Source of the DNA: Paenibacillaceae bacterium UBA6304 | GTDB lineage: Bacteria > Bacillota > Bacilli > Paenibacillales > Paenibacillaceae | Reading direction: 5' to 3' | NCBI GenBank assembly: GCA_002439285.1 | Contig: DJTQ01000262.1 | Location: 844 to 16,156 of the forward strand | DNA: 15,313 nucleotides | Part shown: positions 1 to 5,933 of the stretch, one piece after another | Layout of the letters: the number at the start of each line of letters is the position of its first letter | How positions within the stretch are numbered: the first letter of the stretch is position 1 | Position numbers and translations under genes: made by a program | Notes under the pieces: generated by a model | Databases searched by the model: none | The model's input: the letters and a program-made list of their open reading frames with translations, nothing else | Told to the model about the DNA's origin: nothing

Positions 1-702
1 GAAATGGGCCGCAATATCGATAATTTGATCGAGCAGGTATATGTGACCCAAATCGAGAAAAAGGAAGCCGAGCTGGAATCGCTCCAAGCCCAGATTAATC
101 CGCATTTCCTGTACAATACGCTTTCCTCTATCAGTCGTTTAGCTCAATTTGGCGAGGTCGATAAGCTGCAGCGGATGGTGCTGGACTTGGCGAAGTTTTA
201 TCGTCTCTCCTTGAATGAAGGACGGACGGTAATTCCGATTCGTAGCGAAGTGGAACAGGTTCAGGCATACATGAACATCCAGACGACCAAATTCGGGGAC
301 TCGGTGTCGGTATTCTACGATATTGATCCTGAGATTATCAAATACGTTACCGTGAAGCTGATTCTGCAGCCTTTTATTGAAAATGCCTTGGAGCATGGCT
401 GGTTCGGAAATTCGATCCATATCCGCGTCTCCGGCAAAATGGAAGGCACCAACGTCGTGTTTAAAATTATCGATGACGGCATCGGAATGTCTGCGGAACT
501 AATCCGGCAAATTTTCGATCCGGTGGAGGGACTCAATACAGGGTTCGGCATCCGGAATGTCAACAGCCGTATTCAGCTCCACTTCGGAGCAAAGTTCGGC
601 GTTACGATCGGAAGTAGGCCTGGCATCGGTACAACGGTGCAGATCGTAATTCCTGCCGAGCGGGCCGGATGTCCTAATCATGGGCTGAAGGGGAAAGAAT
701 AG
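1..702 (+). CDS. YesM-family sensor histidine kinase, C-terminal part (5' truncated)
   Basis: This is the cytoplasmic end of a membrane two-component sensor kinase; the window starts inside the gene, so the extracellular sensor, membrane segments and most of the HAMP region are missing. The visible 233 residues begin with a coiled-coil linker (KKEAELESLQAQ) followed by the His_kinase domain with the phospho-acceptor box INPHFLYNTL (His about residue 35). The ATPase domain follows, with N box (QPFIENALEHG), G1 (DDGIGM) and G2 (GFGIRNVNSRI). This box order is the LytS/YesM class. Such kinases usually pair with an AraC-type YesN regulator encoded nearby; none is present downstream, so the partner is presumably upstream, outside the window. 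The reading frame is open from base 1; the first ATG at 4 is internal and not the true start. No strong terminator follows. Confidence 0.93.
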   Translation, partial: EMGRNIDNLIEQVYVTQIEKKEAELESLQAQINPHFLYNTLSSISRLAQFGEVDKLQRMVLDLAKFYRLSLNEGRTVIPIRSEVEQVQAYMNIQTTKFGDSVSVFYDIDPEIIKYVTVKLILQPFIENALEHGWFGNSIHIRVSGKMEGTNVVFKIIDDGIGMSAELIRQIFDPVEGLNTGFGIRNVNSRIQLHFGAKFGVTIGSRPGIGTTVQIVIPAERAGCPNHGLKGKE

Positions 703-720
703 CCCGGTTCAAGAGATAAA

Positions 721-832
721 GACTGGAACTTTGTTCCTGTTTTGGTGGCAAGGTGTTTACGGGGCATGCCATAAGGGTAAGAAAGCAAAGGTACTTCGTG
801 CCGGATACCCTTTTGCAAAGGAGGTTTAGGAT
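721..832 (+). promoter_or_regulatory. Structured 5' leader with competing hairpins over the ribosome binding site (unclassified)
   Basis: Upstream of the 62-residue ORF the sequence can form GGAAC-ttt-GTTCC (725-737), TGGCA/TGCCA (746-750 with 767-771), and AAGGGTA/TACCCTT (773-779 with 806-812) enclosing GGTAC/GTGCC (790-794 with 798-802). A mutually exclusive hairpin CCTTT-tgc-AAAGG (809-821) would hide the Shine-Dalgarno AAAGGAGG (817-824). Exclusive pairings that hide or free a ribosome binding site are what translational riboswitches do, but it does not match any riboswitch consensus I know. No promoter of good quality was identified for it. Confidence 0.35.
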
Positions 833-1021
833 ATGAATCTCAGCGTACATAGCCCCGTGCCTTACCACTCACAATATCCCAAATCATCTGCGGCTAACAT
901 GGCAAAAAAGAATGACGGCAAAACTACGTCTCTCAGTTTCCAGGACATTTTGCATGAAAAGATGAAAACCAATCGCGAACGGCAGACACCCGGGACGAAT
1001 CGATTAATTTCGATAAGATAG
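833..1021 (+). CDS. 62-residue hypothetical protein
   Basis: I do not recognise this protein. The start ATG has an almost perfect ribosome binding site (AAAGGAGGT, 8 bases upstream), and the gene is followed within 20 bases by a strong intrinsic terminator, which together argue that it is real and expressed as a single-gene unit. The product is basic and polar, has no membrane segment or signal peptide, and carries a central SLSFQDILHEKM segment likely to be an amphipathic helix. That segment vaguely resembles the N-terminal SFQ-x-(I/L)L motif of some small flagellar-operon proteins, but this is too weak to assign a role. Its leader may fold over the ribosome binding site. Confidence 0.65.
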   Translation: MNLSVHSPVPYHSQYPKSSAANMAKKNDGKTTSLSFQDILHEKMKTNRERQTPGTNRLISIR

Positions 1022-1037
1022 ATTATAGAGATCCCCC

Positions 1038-1086
1038 AGTCCAAAACCATTGTGCATTAAACAACGGTTTTGGACTATTTTTATTG
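1038..1086 (+). terminator. Intrinsic terminator after the 62-residue ORF
   Basis: A perfect 11-bp stem AGTCCAAAACC / GGTTTTGGACT (1038-1048 and 1066-1076), extended by TTG/CAA inside, is followed by ATTTTTATT. On the opposite strand the T-run is weaker. Confidence 0.9.
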
Positions 1087-1097
1087 CTTTCATGTGC

Positions 1098-1126
1098 TTG
1101 ACATATATTAACTTCTCGGTTTTAAT
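1098..1126 (+). promoter_or_regulatory. SigA-type promoter for the MFS transporter
   Basis: TTGACA (1098-1103) is separated by 17 bases from TTTAAT (1121-1126), one mismatch from consensus. It lies just after the preceding terminator and about 45 bases before the transporter start, so the transporter is its own transcription unit. Confidence 0.8.
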
Positions 1127-1170
1127 AGTTCAATAGTTTTACCAAATTCAGGTCAGGAAAGGTATCGCTA

Positions 1171-2394
1171 ATGAACTCACACTTAAGACAAATTCATCCT
1201 CTATCCTGGACCATTATTATCGGAACGATATTTGGCCGGATGGCCACCTCGATGAGCATCCCTTTTCTCTCGATTTATCTGATTAACCGGCTTGGAGCTT
1301 CGCCTTCAGAGGCCGGCGTCGTTGTCGCCGTCAGCTCGTTGATCGGCGTGTTTGCAAGCTTTTACGGCGGATACATATCCGATGTTATCGGACGAAAAAA
1401 TGTACTCTTTATATCTATCTTCGGTTGGGCGGTCGTCTTTGTCGGGTTTGCGCTTGCGGACCGAATTTGGCTCTTCTTCGTCATTAATGCGTTGAACGGA
1501 CTTTGCAGGGCGATGTTCGAACCGACTTCCCGGGCGCTGCTAGCGGATATCACGCCTCAGGAGAGCAAGCTTCTTGTCTTTAACCTCCGTTATGCCGCAA
1601 TCAATCTGGGAGTCGTAGCCGGCCCGATTCTGGGGCTGCAAATGGGCACTGCGCGCTCGGGGAGCGCATTTTACATTGCGGGTCTTGTCTATTTATTATA
1701 TGGAATCGTGCTGGTGATTCAGTTCTTGCTGCACAAAGAAATCGGCGGGTCCAAGCCGCAGGTTAACACGGACAGACTGACTTTAACGGGAGCATTAAAG
1801 GTTACCGGAAAGGACCGCACCTTCATGTATGTCCTGGTCGGGATGATATTCGGCGTGCTGGGGTACGGCCATTTCGGTTCAACGTTAGCACAGTATTTGG
1901 AGTTAAGTCCAAGCTTTACGGACGGGGCCAAATGGTTTGGCTACATGCTATCGCTGAATGCGGTGGTCGTGCTGGCGGTACAATATCCGCTTGCTCGGTT
2001 AGCCAGCCGCTTTTCACCTATTGCCCCGCTGATTGTAGGCAATCTTTGCGTCTCATGCAGCTTGCTCTTGTTTGGAGTGGCACCGCAAATGTGGACGATG
2101 ATGCTGGGCGTTGTACTGTTTACAATCGGTGAGGTACTGATGTTCACGATGACGGATGTGCTCGTCGACCGGATTGCCCCGCATGAACTTCGGGGGACCT
2201 ACTTCGGCATGTTCGGGTTTAACAATCTGGGAAATGTCATAGCCCCGTTGCTAGGCGGTTTTTTGTTGGATGCGCTTGGCGTAAGCCAGCCCTTGCTGAT
2301 CTTCGGGATCATCGCACTGACGGCGGCGTTCGGACTGCCGTTCTTGCTATTGGCCCGGCGGCACCTGCCTGAAGAACAAGCCCAAACCGAGTGA
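1171..2394 (+). CDS. MFS transporter, drug:H+ antiporter type
   Basis: A 407-residue integral membrane protein of the major facilitator superfamily, probably a proton-coupled exporter in the 12-helix DHA1 (MdtG/MdtH/YfkF-like) group. The MFS motif A is seen in the loop between helices 2 and 3 (GGYISDVIGRKNV, about residues 67-79), and RAMFEPTSRALLADITPQ after helix 4 is typical of multidrug-type members. A central cytoplasmic loop (about 185-205, KEIGGSKPQVNTDR) separates two six-helix halves. Length is normal. The ATG has AGGAAAGG 8 bases upstream and its own SigA promoter. The substrate cannot be read from sequence. Neighbouring genes for an RNA methyltransferase, a GNAT acetyltransferase and a TetR remnant would fit a resistance-type neighbourhood, but that is inference. 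Confidence 0.92.
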   Translation: MNSHLRQIHPLSWTIIIGTIFGRMATSMSIPFLSIYLINRLGASPSEAGVVVAVSSLIGVFASFYGGYISDVIGRKNVLFISIFGWAVVFVGFALADRIWLFFVINALNGLCRAMFEPTSRALLADITPQESKLLVFNLRYAAINLGVVAGPILGLQMGTARSGSAFYIAGLVYLLYGIVLVIQFLLHKEIGGSKPQVNTDRLTLTGALKVTGKDRTFMYVLVGMIFGVLGYGHFGSTLAQYLELSPSFTDGAKWFGYMLSLNAVVVLAVQYPLARLASRFSPIAPLIVGNLCVSCSLLLFGVAPQMWTMMLGVVLFTIGEVLMFTMTDVLVDRIAPHELRGTYFGMFGFNNLGNVIAPLLGGFLLDALGVSQPLLIFGIIALTAAFGLPFLLLARRHLPEEQAQTE

Positions 2395-2482
2395 ATGGAA
2401 ATATTGTGAACGATGTTATAGCCTTGTTTCTTATTCTGGCAGATAATTGTGAATAGATGGGTTTGAAAGGAGGATCCGAAAC

Positions 2483-2551
2483 ATGGTTTGGGTTATCGAT
2501 TTCGTACTCGCTGGGCTCCATGCAAAGTCTGCAGAATCGACTGGGCGATAA
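2483..2551 (+). CDS. Putative 22-residue leader peptide
   Basis: A short ORF starting MVWVIDFVLAG has a perfect Shine-Dalgarno (AAAGGAGG, 2466-2473) nine bases before its ATG. Its codons 11-14 form the 5' arm of an 11-bp hairpin, and its TAA stop is the last three bases of the 5' arm of a terminator. A ribosome reaching the stop would therefore block terminator formation. This is the geometry of leader-peptide attenuation, known for example ahead of ribosome-targeting antibiotic resistance genes. I do not recognise the peptide, and its function is inferred only from position. Confidence 0.5.
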   Translation: MVWVIDFVLAGLHAKSAESTGR

Positions 2552-2586
2552 CTTGCATGGAGCGGTAATGGATTATCGCCTTTTTA
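2515..2586 (+). promoter_or_regulatory. Attenuator: 11-bp hairpin/pseudoknot overlapping an intrinsic terminator
   Basis: GCTCCATGCAA (2515-2525) pairs perfectly with TTGCATGGAGC (2553-2563). GGCGATAA (2544-2551), in the loop of that hairpin, pairs with TTATCGCC (2573-2580), which is followed by TTTTT. The two helices interlock as an H-type pseudoknot with loops of 18, 1 and 9 bases, or they could form in alternation, one as a terminator. A third stem AAAGCCT/AGGCTTT (2592-2598 with 2620-2626) follows. The structure lies before the CD3324-family gene and probably controls read-through into it. Confidence 0.55.
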
Positions 2587-2666
2587 CCGGAAAAGCCTAT
2601 TTCCAAAGTTGATTACCGCAGGCTTTGCTCTCTTAAATTCACAATGAATTAAGGAGCGGAGCATAG

Positions 2667-2936
2667 ATGAAATATATGAAGGCGGAAGTCATTTTACCGG
2701 AAGATTTATTGAGAGAACTCCAAAAATATGTTCAGGGAGCTACCCTATACATTCCAAAATGTGAAGGAGTACGCAAAAAGTGGGGAGAAAACTCCGGAAT
2801 CCGGGATTTTCTGAGTCATCGAAATCAGGATATCTGCAACAAATTCCGGGAAGGACACTCTATTGATTTGCTCGCTGAGTCCTACTGTCTCTCTTACGAA
2901 AGTATAAAGCGCATCGTCTATTCGAAAAAAAGATAA
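2667..2936 (+). CDS. CD3324 family / Mor-like helix-turn-helix protein
   Basis: An 89-residue protein with the layout of the CD3324 family: an N-terminal segment MKYMKAEVILPEDLLRELQKYV, the tract YIPKCEGVRKKWGENSG, and a C-terminal helix-turn-helix (about residues 57-85, FREGHSIDLLAESYCLSYESIKRIVYSKKR) related to the Mor transcription activator fold. A DNA-binding role is likely from the family; targets are unknown. The start at 2667 has AAGGAG ten bases upstream and matches the usual family N-terminus; the second ATG at 2676 is less likely. It sits alone between an upstream attenuator and its own terminator. Confidence 0.85.
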   Translation: MKYMKAEVILPEDLLRELQKYVQGATLYIPKCEGVRKKWGENSGIRDFLSHRNQDICNKFREGHSIDLLAESYCLSYESIKRIVYSKKR

Positions 2937-2940
2937 ACCA

Positions 2941-2976
2941 AGCCCGACCGCTGATTTCAAGCGGCGGGCTTTTTTG
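2941..2976 (+). terminator. Intrinsic terminator after the CD3324-family gene
   Basis: AGCCCG-a-CCGCT pairs with AGCGGCGGGCT across a 7-base loop (arms 2941-2952 and 2960-2970, one bulged A), followed by TTTTT. Confidence 0.92.
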
Positions 2977-3041
2977 TCTTTTGGGGAACCTGATTGTGTC
3001 AAAAACAAATAGGAATAATACTTGAACTATCGATCGCAGTC

Positions 3042-3068
3042 TTGATCTTCTAAGTTTATTAGTATACT
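3042..3068 (+). promoter_or_regulatory. Possible promoter for the methyltransferase-acetyltransferase operon
   Basis: TATACT (3063-3068) is a good -10 box; the best -35 nearby is TTGATC (3042-3047) at a short 15-base spacing. It lies after a terminator and about 20 bases before the start codon. The position fits, but the -35 spacing is poor. Confidence 0.35.
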
Positions 3069-3087
3069 CGGATACACAAAAGGAAGC

Positions 3088-3951
3088 ATGAACATGATTT
3101 CTGCGGAAATAACTTTATTGCTAAAAAAGTATGCTCATAAGATCAAAGCGATCGGTATGCAGCATGACAAAATAGGGGAACTCCGGCGCTTGCTGGATCA
3201 CGGAACTGCTGAACAGTCAGGTATGCGGTTTGCGGCCGAGGGAATGTGGTCGCAGCAAAAATTGCTGGCGGCAGGGCTGAAGATCCACGGCTTCTTTTTT
3301 TGTCCGGAATGCATCTATAGCCGGGAAGCGGTCGAATTAGCAGAGAAAGTGATCCATGCAGCTGGCGAAGTATATCTGATTTCCAAGAAGGTGCTGGAAA
3401 AGCTCGTTGACCGGGATAAACCCGACGGCTTCCTGTCGGTTGCGGAGTTACCTATGATTACTGCGCAGGAACTGATTCTGCCGGATAATGCCTTGGTTAT
3501 GGTACTGGACGGGCTGGAGTCCCCCGGCAATATCGGAACCATCCTGAGGAGTTGCGACGGTGCGGGGGTGAATGCCGTATTGATCTGTAACGCCAAAGTA
3601 AGGCTGACCCATCCTAAGCTGATTAAAGCCAGTATGGGGGCAGCATTCGTGGTCCCCGTAGTTTGTTTTGCAGCAGTGGAGCAATGTATGGATTGGCTCT
3701 TTTCCCGTGGTTACGAAATCTATTTGTCTGATTCCTCGGCAGAGCACTGTTATACGGCGGCTCGACCCCGCGGGAATACGGCCCTCGTTGCTGGGAGTGA
3801 ACGCTATGGGCTATCTGAAGCATGGCATGGAAGCAGCGATACAATCCGAAAAATTTCAATCCCAATGCACGGGATATGCGATTCCTTGAATGTCGGGATT
3901 GCCGCTTCGATTCTTATTTATGTATTCAGTACAATAAATGGTAAGGGATGA
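3088..3951 (+). CDS. TrmH/SpoU-family RNA 2'-O-ribose methyltransferase
   Basis: A SAM-dependent RNA 2'-O-methyltransferase of the SPOUT (SpoU/TrmH) superfamily. The N-terminal third (about residues 15-110) matches the substrate-binding domain of the RlmB/TsnR type (RRLLDHGTAEQSGMRFAAEG, FFFCPECI). The C-terminal domain has motif 1 (LDGLESPGNIGTILRSCDGAG, with the conserved N and R), motif 2 (VAGSERYGLS) and motif 3 (IPMHGICDSLNVGIAASILIY) that build the trefoil knot and SAM site. The most likely substrate is 23S rRNA, but the nucleotide cannot be read from sequence. The ATG at 3094 has a better distance (9 bases) from the AGGA than the ATG at 3088 (3 bases), so translation may begin two codons later. 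The stop lies seven bases before the following gene, so the pair is probably co-transcribed and translationally coupled. Confidence 0.9.
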   Translation: MNMISAEITLLLKKYAHKIKAIGMQHDKIGELRRLLDHGTAEQSGMRFAAEGMWSQQKLLAAGLKIHGFFFCPECIYSREAVELAEKVIHAAGEVYLISKKVLEKLVDRDKPDGFLSVAELPMITAQELILPDNALVMVLDGLESPGNIGTILRSCDGAGVNAVLICNAKVRLTHPKLIKASMGAAFVVPVVCFAAVEQCMDWLFSRGYEIYLSDSSAEHCYTAARPRGNTALVAGSERYGLSEAWHGSSDTIRKISIPMHGICDSLNVGIAASILIYVFSTINGKG

Positions 3952-3958
3952 AGGAGAC

Positions 3959-4861
3959 ATGAACCTACGTTTACGGAAATATGAACCTGACGATTTGGTG
4001 AAGGTGCGCGATTTTATCGTTAGAACCCAAAGCTTGCTTAGACAGCCCAACAGTTGGGGAATAGACCGATGGGAATTCGTGCCTTTCTGTCAGGAGACCA
4101 AGAATGGAACCTTAGAGCAATGGCTAAACAGGATTGGGATATGGGAGCATGAGAACGGGGAGATTGTAGCGGTGGCTTGCGATGACGGTGATGCTTATTT
4201 TCTGTTGGATACCTGGGAGCCCGGCGATACGCTGATGCAAGAGATGTTCGAATATGCGGAAAATCATCTTTTATTTAGTGAGCCGGGCCGGCGATTTACT
4301 CGAAATGCACTGGCAATCCCGGCGAGGATGAAGGGTTTGGAATGTATTGCGGCAAGCAGAGGGTATGTCCGGGAGCCACAGGAAGATATCATGTTGTCAA
4401 TGGAGCTCGACCAACACTATGATGTAATCTTGCCTCTAGGATTTGTCATTAAAGACGGCCATGAAGTGGACGACCGAAAAAAAGCAATGGGACACATTCG
4501 AGCCTTTGACTACGAGGGAACAGATAAAGCGAAAGCCACCATGCTCCATTATGGAAATATCCGTAATGCTCCCGATTACAGGGCCGAACTGGATCTGTTC
4601 ATTCTGAATCCTGCCGGGGAAGTCGTTTCGTTCTGCGGTCTCTGGTACGATGAAGTGAATCATATAGCGATTCTGGAACCGGTGGGGACTCACATAGATT
4701 ACAGACGCAGGGGCTTAGGGAAGGCAGTCATCTACGAAGGCTTGAATCGTTTGAGAAGCCTAGGCGTCCGTGAAGTTTATGTGGGCTCCGGCCAACCTTT
4801 TTACCGTAGTATAGGGTTACAAAAGGAATATCCGCTCCACCGCTGGATCAGGCATCTTTAG
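3959..4861 (+). CDS. GNAT family N-acetyltransferase
   Basis: A 300-residue acetyl-CoA-dependent acetyltransferase with two GNAT-like halves. The N-terminal half (about 1-130) is degenerate, while the C-terminal half carries the acetyl-CoA motif A (HIDYRRRGLGKAVIYEGL, matching the R/Q-x-x-G-x-G/A pattern) after the beta strand IAILEPVGT, and the later VYVGSGQPFYRSIGL segment typical of motif B. An ATG in frame at 3938 would overlap the preceding gene by 14 bases; the ATG at 3959 is preferred because the product then begins MNLRLRKYEPDDL, a usual GNAT N-terminus. However, its AAGGAG is only two bases away, an unusually short gap that suggests dependence on coupling to the upstream stop. The substrate is unknown. 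Confidence 0.88.
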   Translation: MNLRLRKYEPDDLVKVRDFIVRTQSLLRQPNSWGIDRWEFVPFCQETKNGTLEQWLNRIGIWEHENGEIVAVACDDGDAYFLLDTWEPGDTLMQEMFEYAENHLLFSEPGRRFTRNALAIPARMKGLECIAASRGYVREPQEDIMLSMELDQHYDVILPLGFVIKDGHEVDDRKKAMGHIRAFDYEGTDKAKATMLHYGNIRNAPDYRAELDLFILNPAGEVVSFCGLWYDEVNHIAILEPVGTHIDYRRRGLGKAVIYEGLNRLRSLGVREVYVGSGQPFYRSIGLQKEYPLHRWIRHL

Positions 4862-4914
4862 AGACCGGAAGAGGTGTTGTCTTTGGCTTTCGCCTCTCTG
4901 GGCCAAATGAAGTA

Positions 4915-5250
4915 GCTGCAAGTGATAACTAGATCAATGCCCAGCACTAGGCACCGGAAATGGAGGTTTGGTTTGTATTCACAGCACATTATAGCTATAA
5001 GCGGGATAACTTTAATGCTCACCATGACGGGATACTCAGCTTAATCGGGCAAATTCTTGAGCAATTGAACCAGCTTGGATTGTTAAAGCGAGAGGTGCAG
5101 ATAGACATGGAGGCGGAGAAGCTATACGCGCTGGTGGATGGCCTGGCCATACATGCTTTGTTCGATCCCTGGCGATTGGACAAAGAGCGGGTCACTCGGG
5201 TGCTGGAGAGTTATCTGGATTCCATCGGCGATTTTTCCGCAGAAAAATAG
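4915..5250 (+). pseudogene. Remnant of a TetR-family repressor (C-terminal domain only)
   Basis: The ORF from 4960 encodes about 96 residues that match the ligand-binding/dimerisation half of TetR proteins of the BetI-like type: MEVWFVFTAHYSYKRD near the start, then LEQLNQLGLLKREVQIDMEAEKLYALVDGLAIHALFDPWRLDKERVTRVLESYLDSI. The helix-turn-helix DNA-binding domain is absent. Just upstream, another frame reads LQVITRSMPSTRHR, which resembles the segment normally preceding the EMxVW motif. In the frame of the ORF itself there are stops at 4930 and 4948, which points to a frameshift near 4955. There is no room for an N-terminal domain before the acetyltransferase gene ends, and no ribosome binding site. 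It is probably a dead gene fragment; a short expressed effector-binding protein is less likely. Confidence 0.75.
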
Positions 5251-5263
5251 CATGTTCTTCCTA

Positions 5264-5291
5264 GGGGCAGGGCATCTGCCCAATCTTTCTT
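5264..5291 (+). terminator. Weak terminator-like hairpin
   Basis: GGGCAG-ggcat-CTGCCC (5265-5281) followed by AATCTTTCTT. The stem is short and the T-run interrupted, so termination would be partial at best. Confidence 0.35.
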
Positions 5292-5340
5292 GAAGTTAGG
5301 CACGTATACTGTGTCATGACCTAGAGGAAGTGGGGGATTT

Positions 5341-5622
5341 ATGACGATGATAGCACGGGGAAATCTGGCCCGGAAGTATCTGGGTAAGCCGGTTCGAATC
5401 AGGACCAAAACCGGAGCCGTCTTCTACGGAAAAATCGTGAAAGTAGGAAACGGCAAGGTATATCTCAAGACCGATGCGGTCCACAGCAAGGGTAGTAAGG
5501 CTCATGCAACCTTTGCTCCGTTTATTTTACCTCTGGTACTGTTCGATTTGTTGGCGATCATATTGCTGGAGACAAGACCAAGACGGAGAAGAAGAAAAAG
5601 AAGAATAAGAAGAAGACGGTAA
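5341..5622 (+). CDS. Small Lsm/SH3-barrel-like protein with membrane segment and Arg-rich tail
   Basis: I do not recognise a named family. The 93-residue product has three parts. Residues about 12-45 (YLGKPVRIRTKTGAVFYGKI, then VKVGNGKVYLKTD) have the strand-turn pattern of a small SH3/Sm-like beta barrel, as in the Bacillus YuzF-type small proteins. Residues about 57-77 (TFAPFILPLVLFDLLAIILL) form one hydrophobic membrane segment. The tail is almost entirely arginine (RPRRRRRKRRIRRRR), encoded by a purine-rich tract. The start ATG has GGGGG and GAGGA upstream, neither ideally placed. A strong terminator follows directly, so it ends its transcription unit. A nucleic-acid or anionic-lipid contact by the tail is possible but only inferred. 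Confidence 0.7.
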   Translation: MTMIARGNLARKYLGKPVRIRTKTGAVFYGKIVKVGNGKVYLKTDAVHSKGSKAHATFAPFILPLVLFDLLAIILLETRPRRRRRKRRIRRRR

Positions 5623-5630
5623 CCGGAAAA

Positions 5631-5665
5631 ACGGTGTGGCAATGAACTTGCCCCACCGTTTTTTC
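5631..5665 (+). terminator. Intrinsic terminator after the Lsm-like gene
   Basis: ACGGTGTGGCAA (5631-5642) pairs with TTGCCCCACCGT (5648-5659) with a single mismatch across a 5-base loop, followed by TTTTTC. Confidence 0.92.
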
Positions 5666-5689
5666 ATGAGATGTGGTGATTGATGCAAA

Positions 5690-5873
5690 TAACTGGATTA
5701 CCTACAGTTGATTTGGGACTTGAAGCGCTTTTTCTTAGTTTAACTGGATATCTTACAGCTAATATCAGGAGAATTGAAGATTAACGGTCCTAAGGAATAA
5801 TTAACTGTAGGTTTTACAGGTAATTACATTTAAGTACCGTTATAACGAAAATTAGCTGGAGTAAATACAGTTG
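5690..5873 (+). repeat. Four copies of a 21-bp imperfect palindrome
   Basis: Copies at 5690-5710, 5741-5761, 5802-5822 and 5853-5873 share the pattern TARCTG-k-A, five variable bases, then TACAG-n-T-r. The arms AACTG and CAGTT make each copy an imperfect dyad. Start-to-start distances are 51, 61 and 51 bp, near whole numbers of helical turns. A further, diverged copy is at 11150-11170. The stretch has no gene and lies between two convergent units (the Lsm-like gene and trpS). Confidence 0.65.
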
Positions 5874-5933
5874 TTTTTTCGATGACGGCAAGCAACTAGA
5901 TCATCTGCAGCAAGCAATTTAAGTGTGATGCGA

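Noticed and set aside
721..832. Possible c-di-GMP, fluoride or guanidine riboswitch upstream of the 62-residue ORF.
   Set aside because: None of the conserved cores could be aligned (no GACGCAAAGC-type segment, no paired ACGR hairpins, no fluoride pseudoknot), so it is left unclassified.
2592..2626. AAAGCCT/AGGCTTT hairpin as a second terminator before the CD3324-family gene.
   Set aside because: No T-run follows (GCTCTCTT), and the loop is long; at most it is part of the attenuator region.
5782..5795. TAACGGTCCTAAGG matches the core of the I-CeuI site in 23S rRNA genes.
   Set aside because: The match stops at 14 bases on both sides, too short for a 23S fragment and probably for cleavage; surrounding sequence is AT-rich intergenic DNA, so chance is the best explanation.
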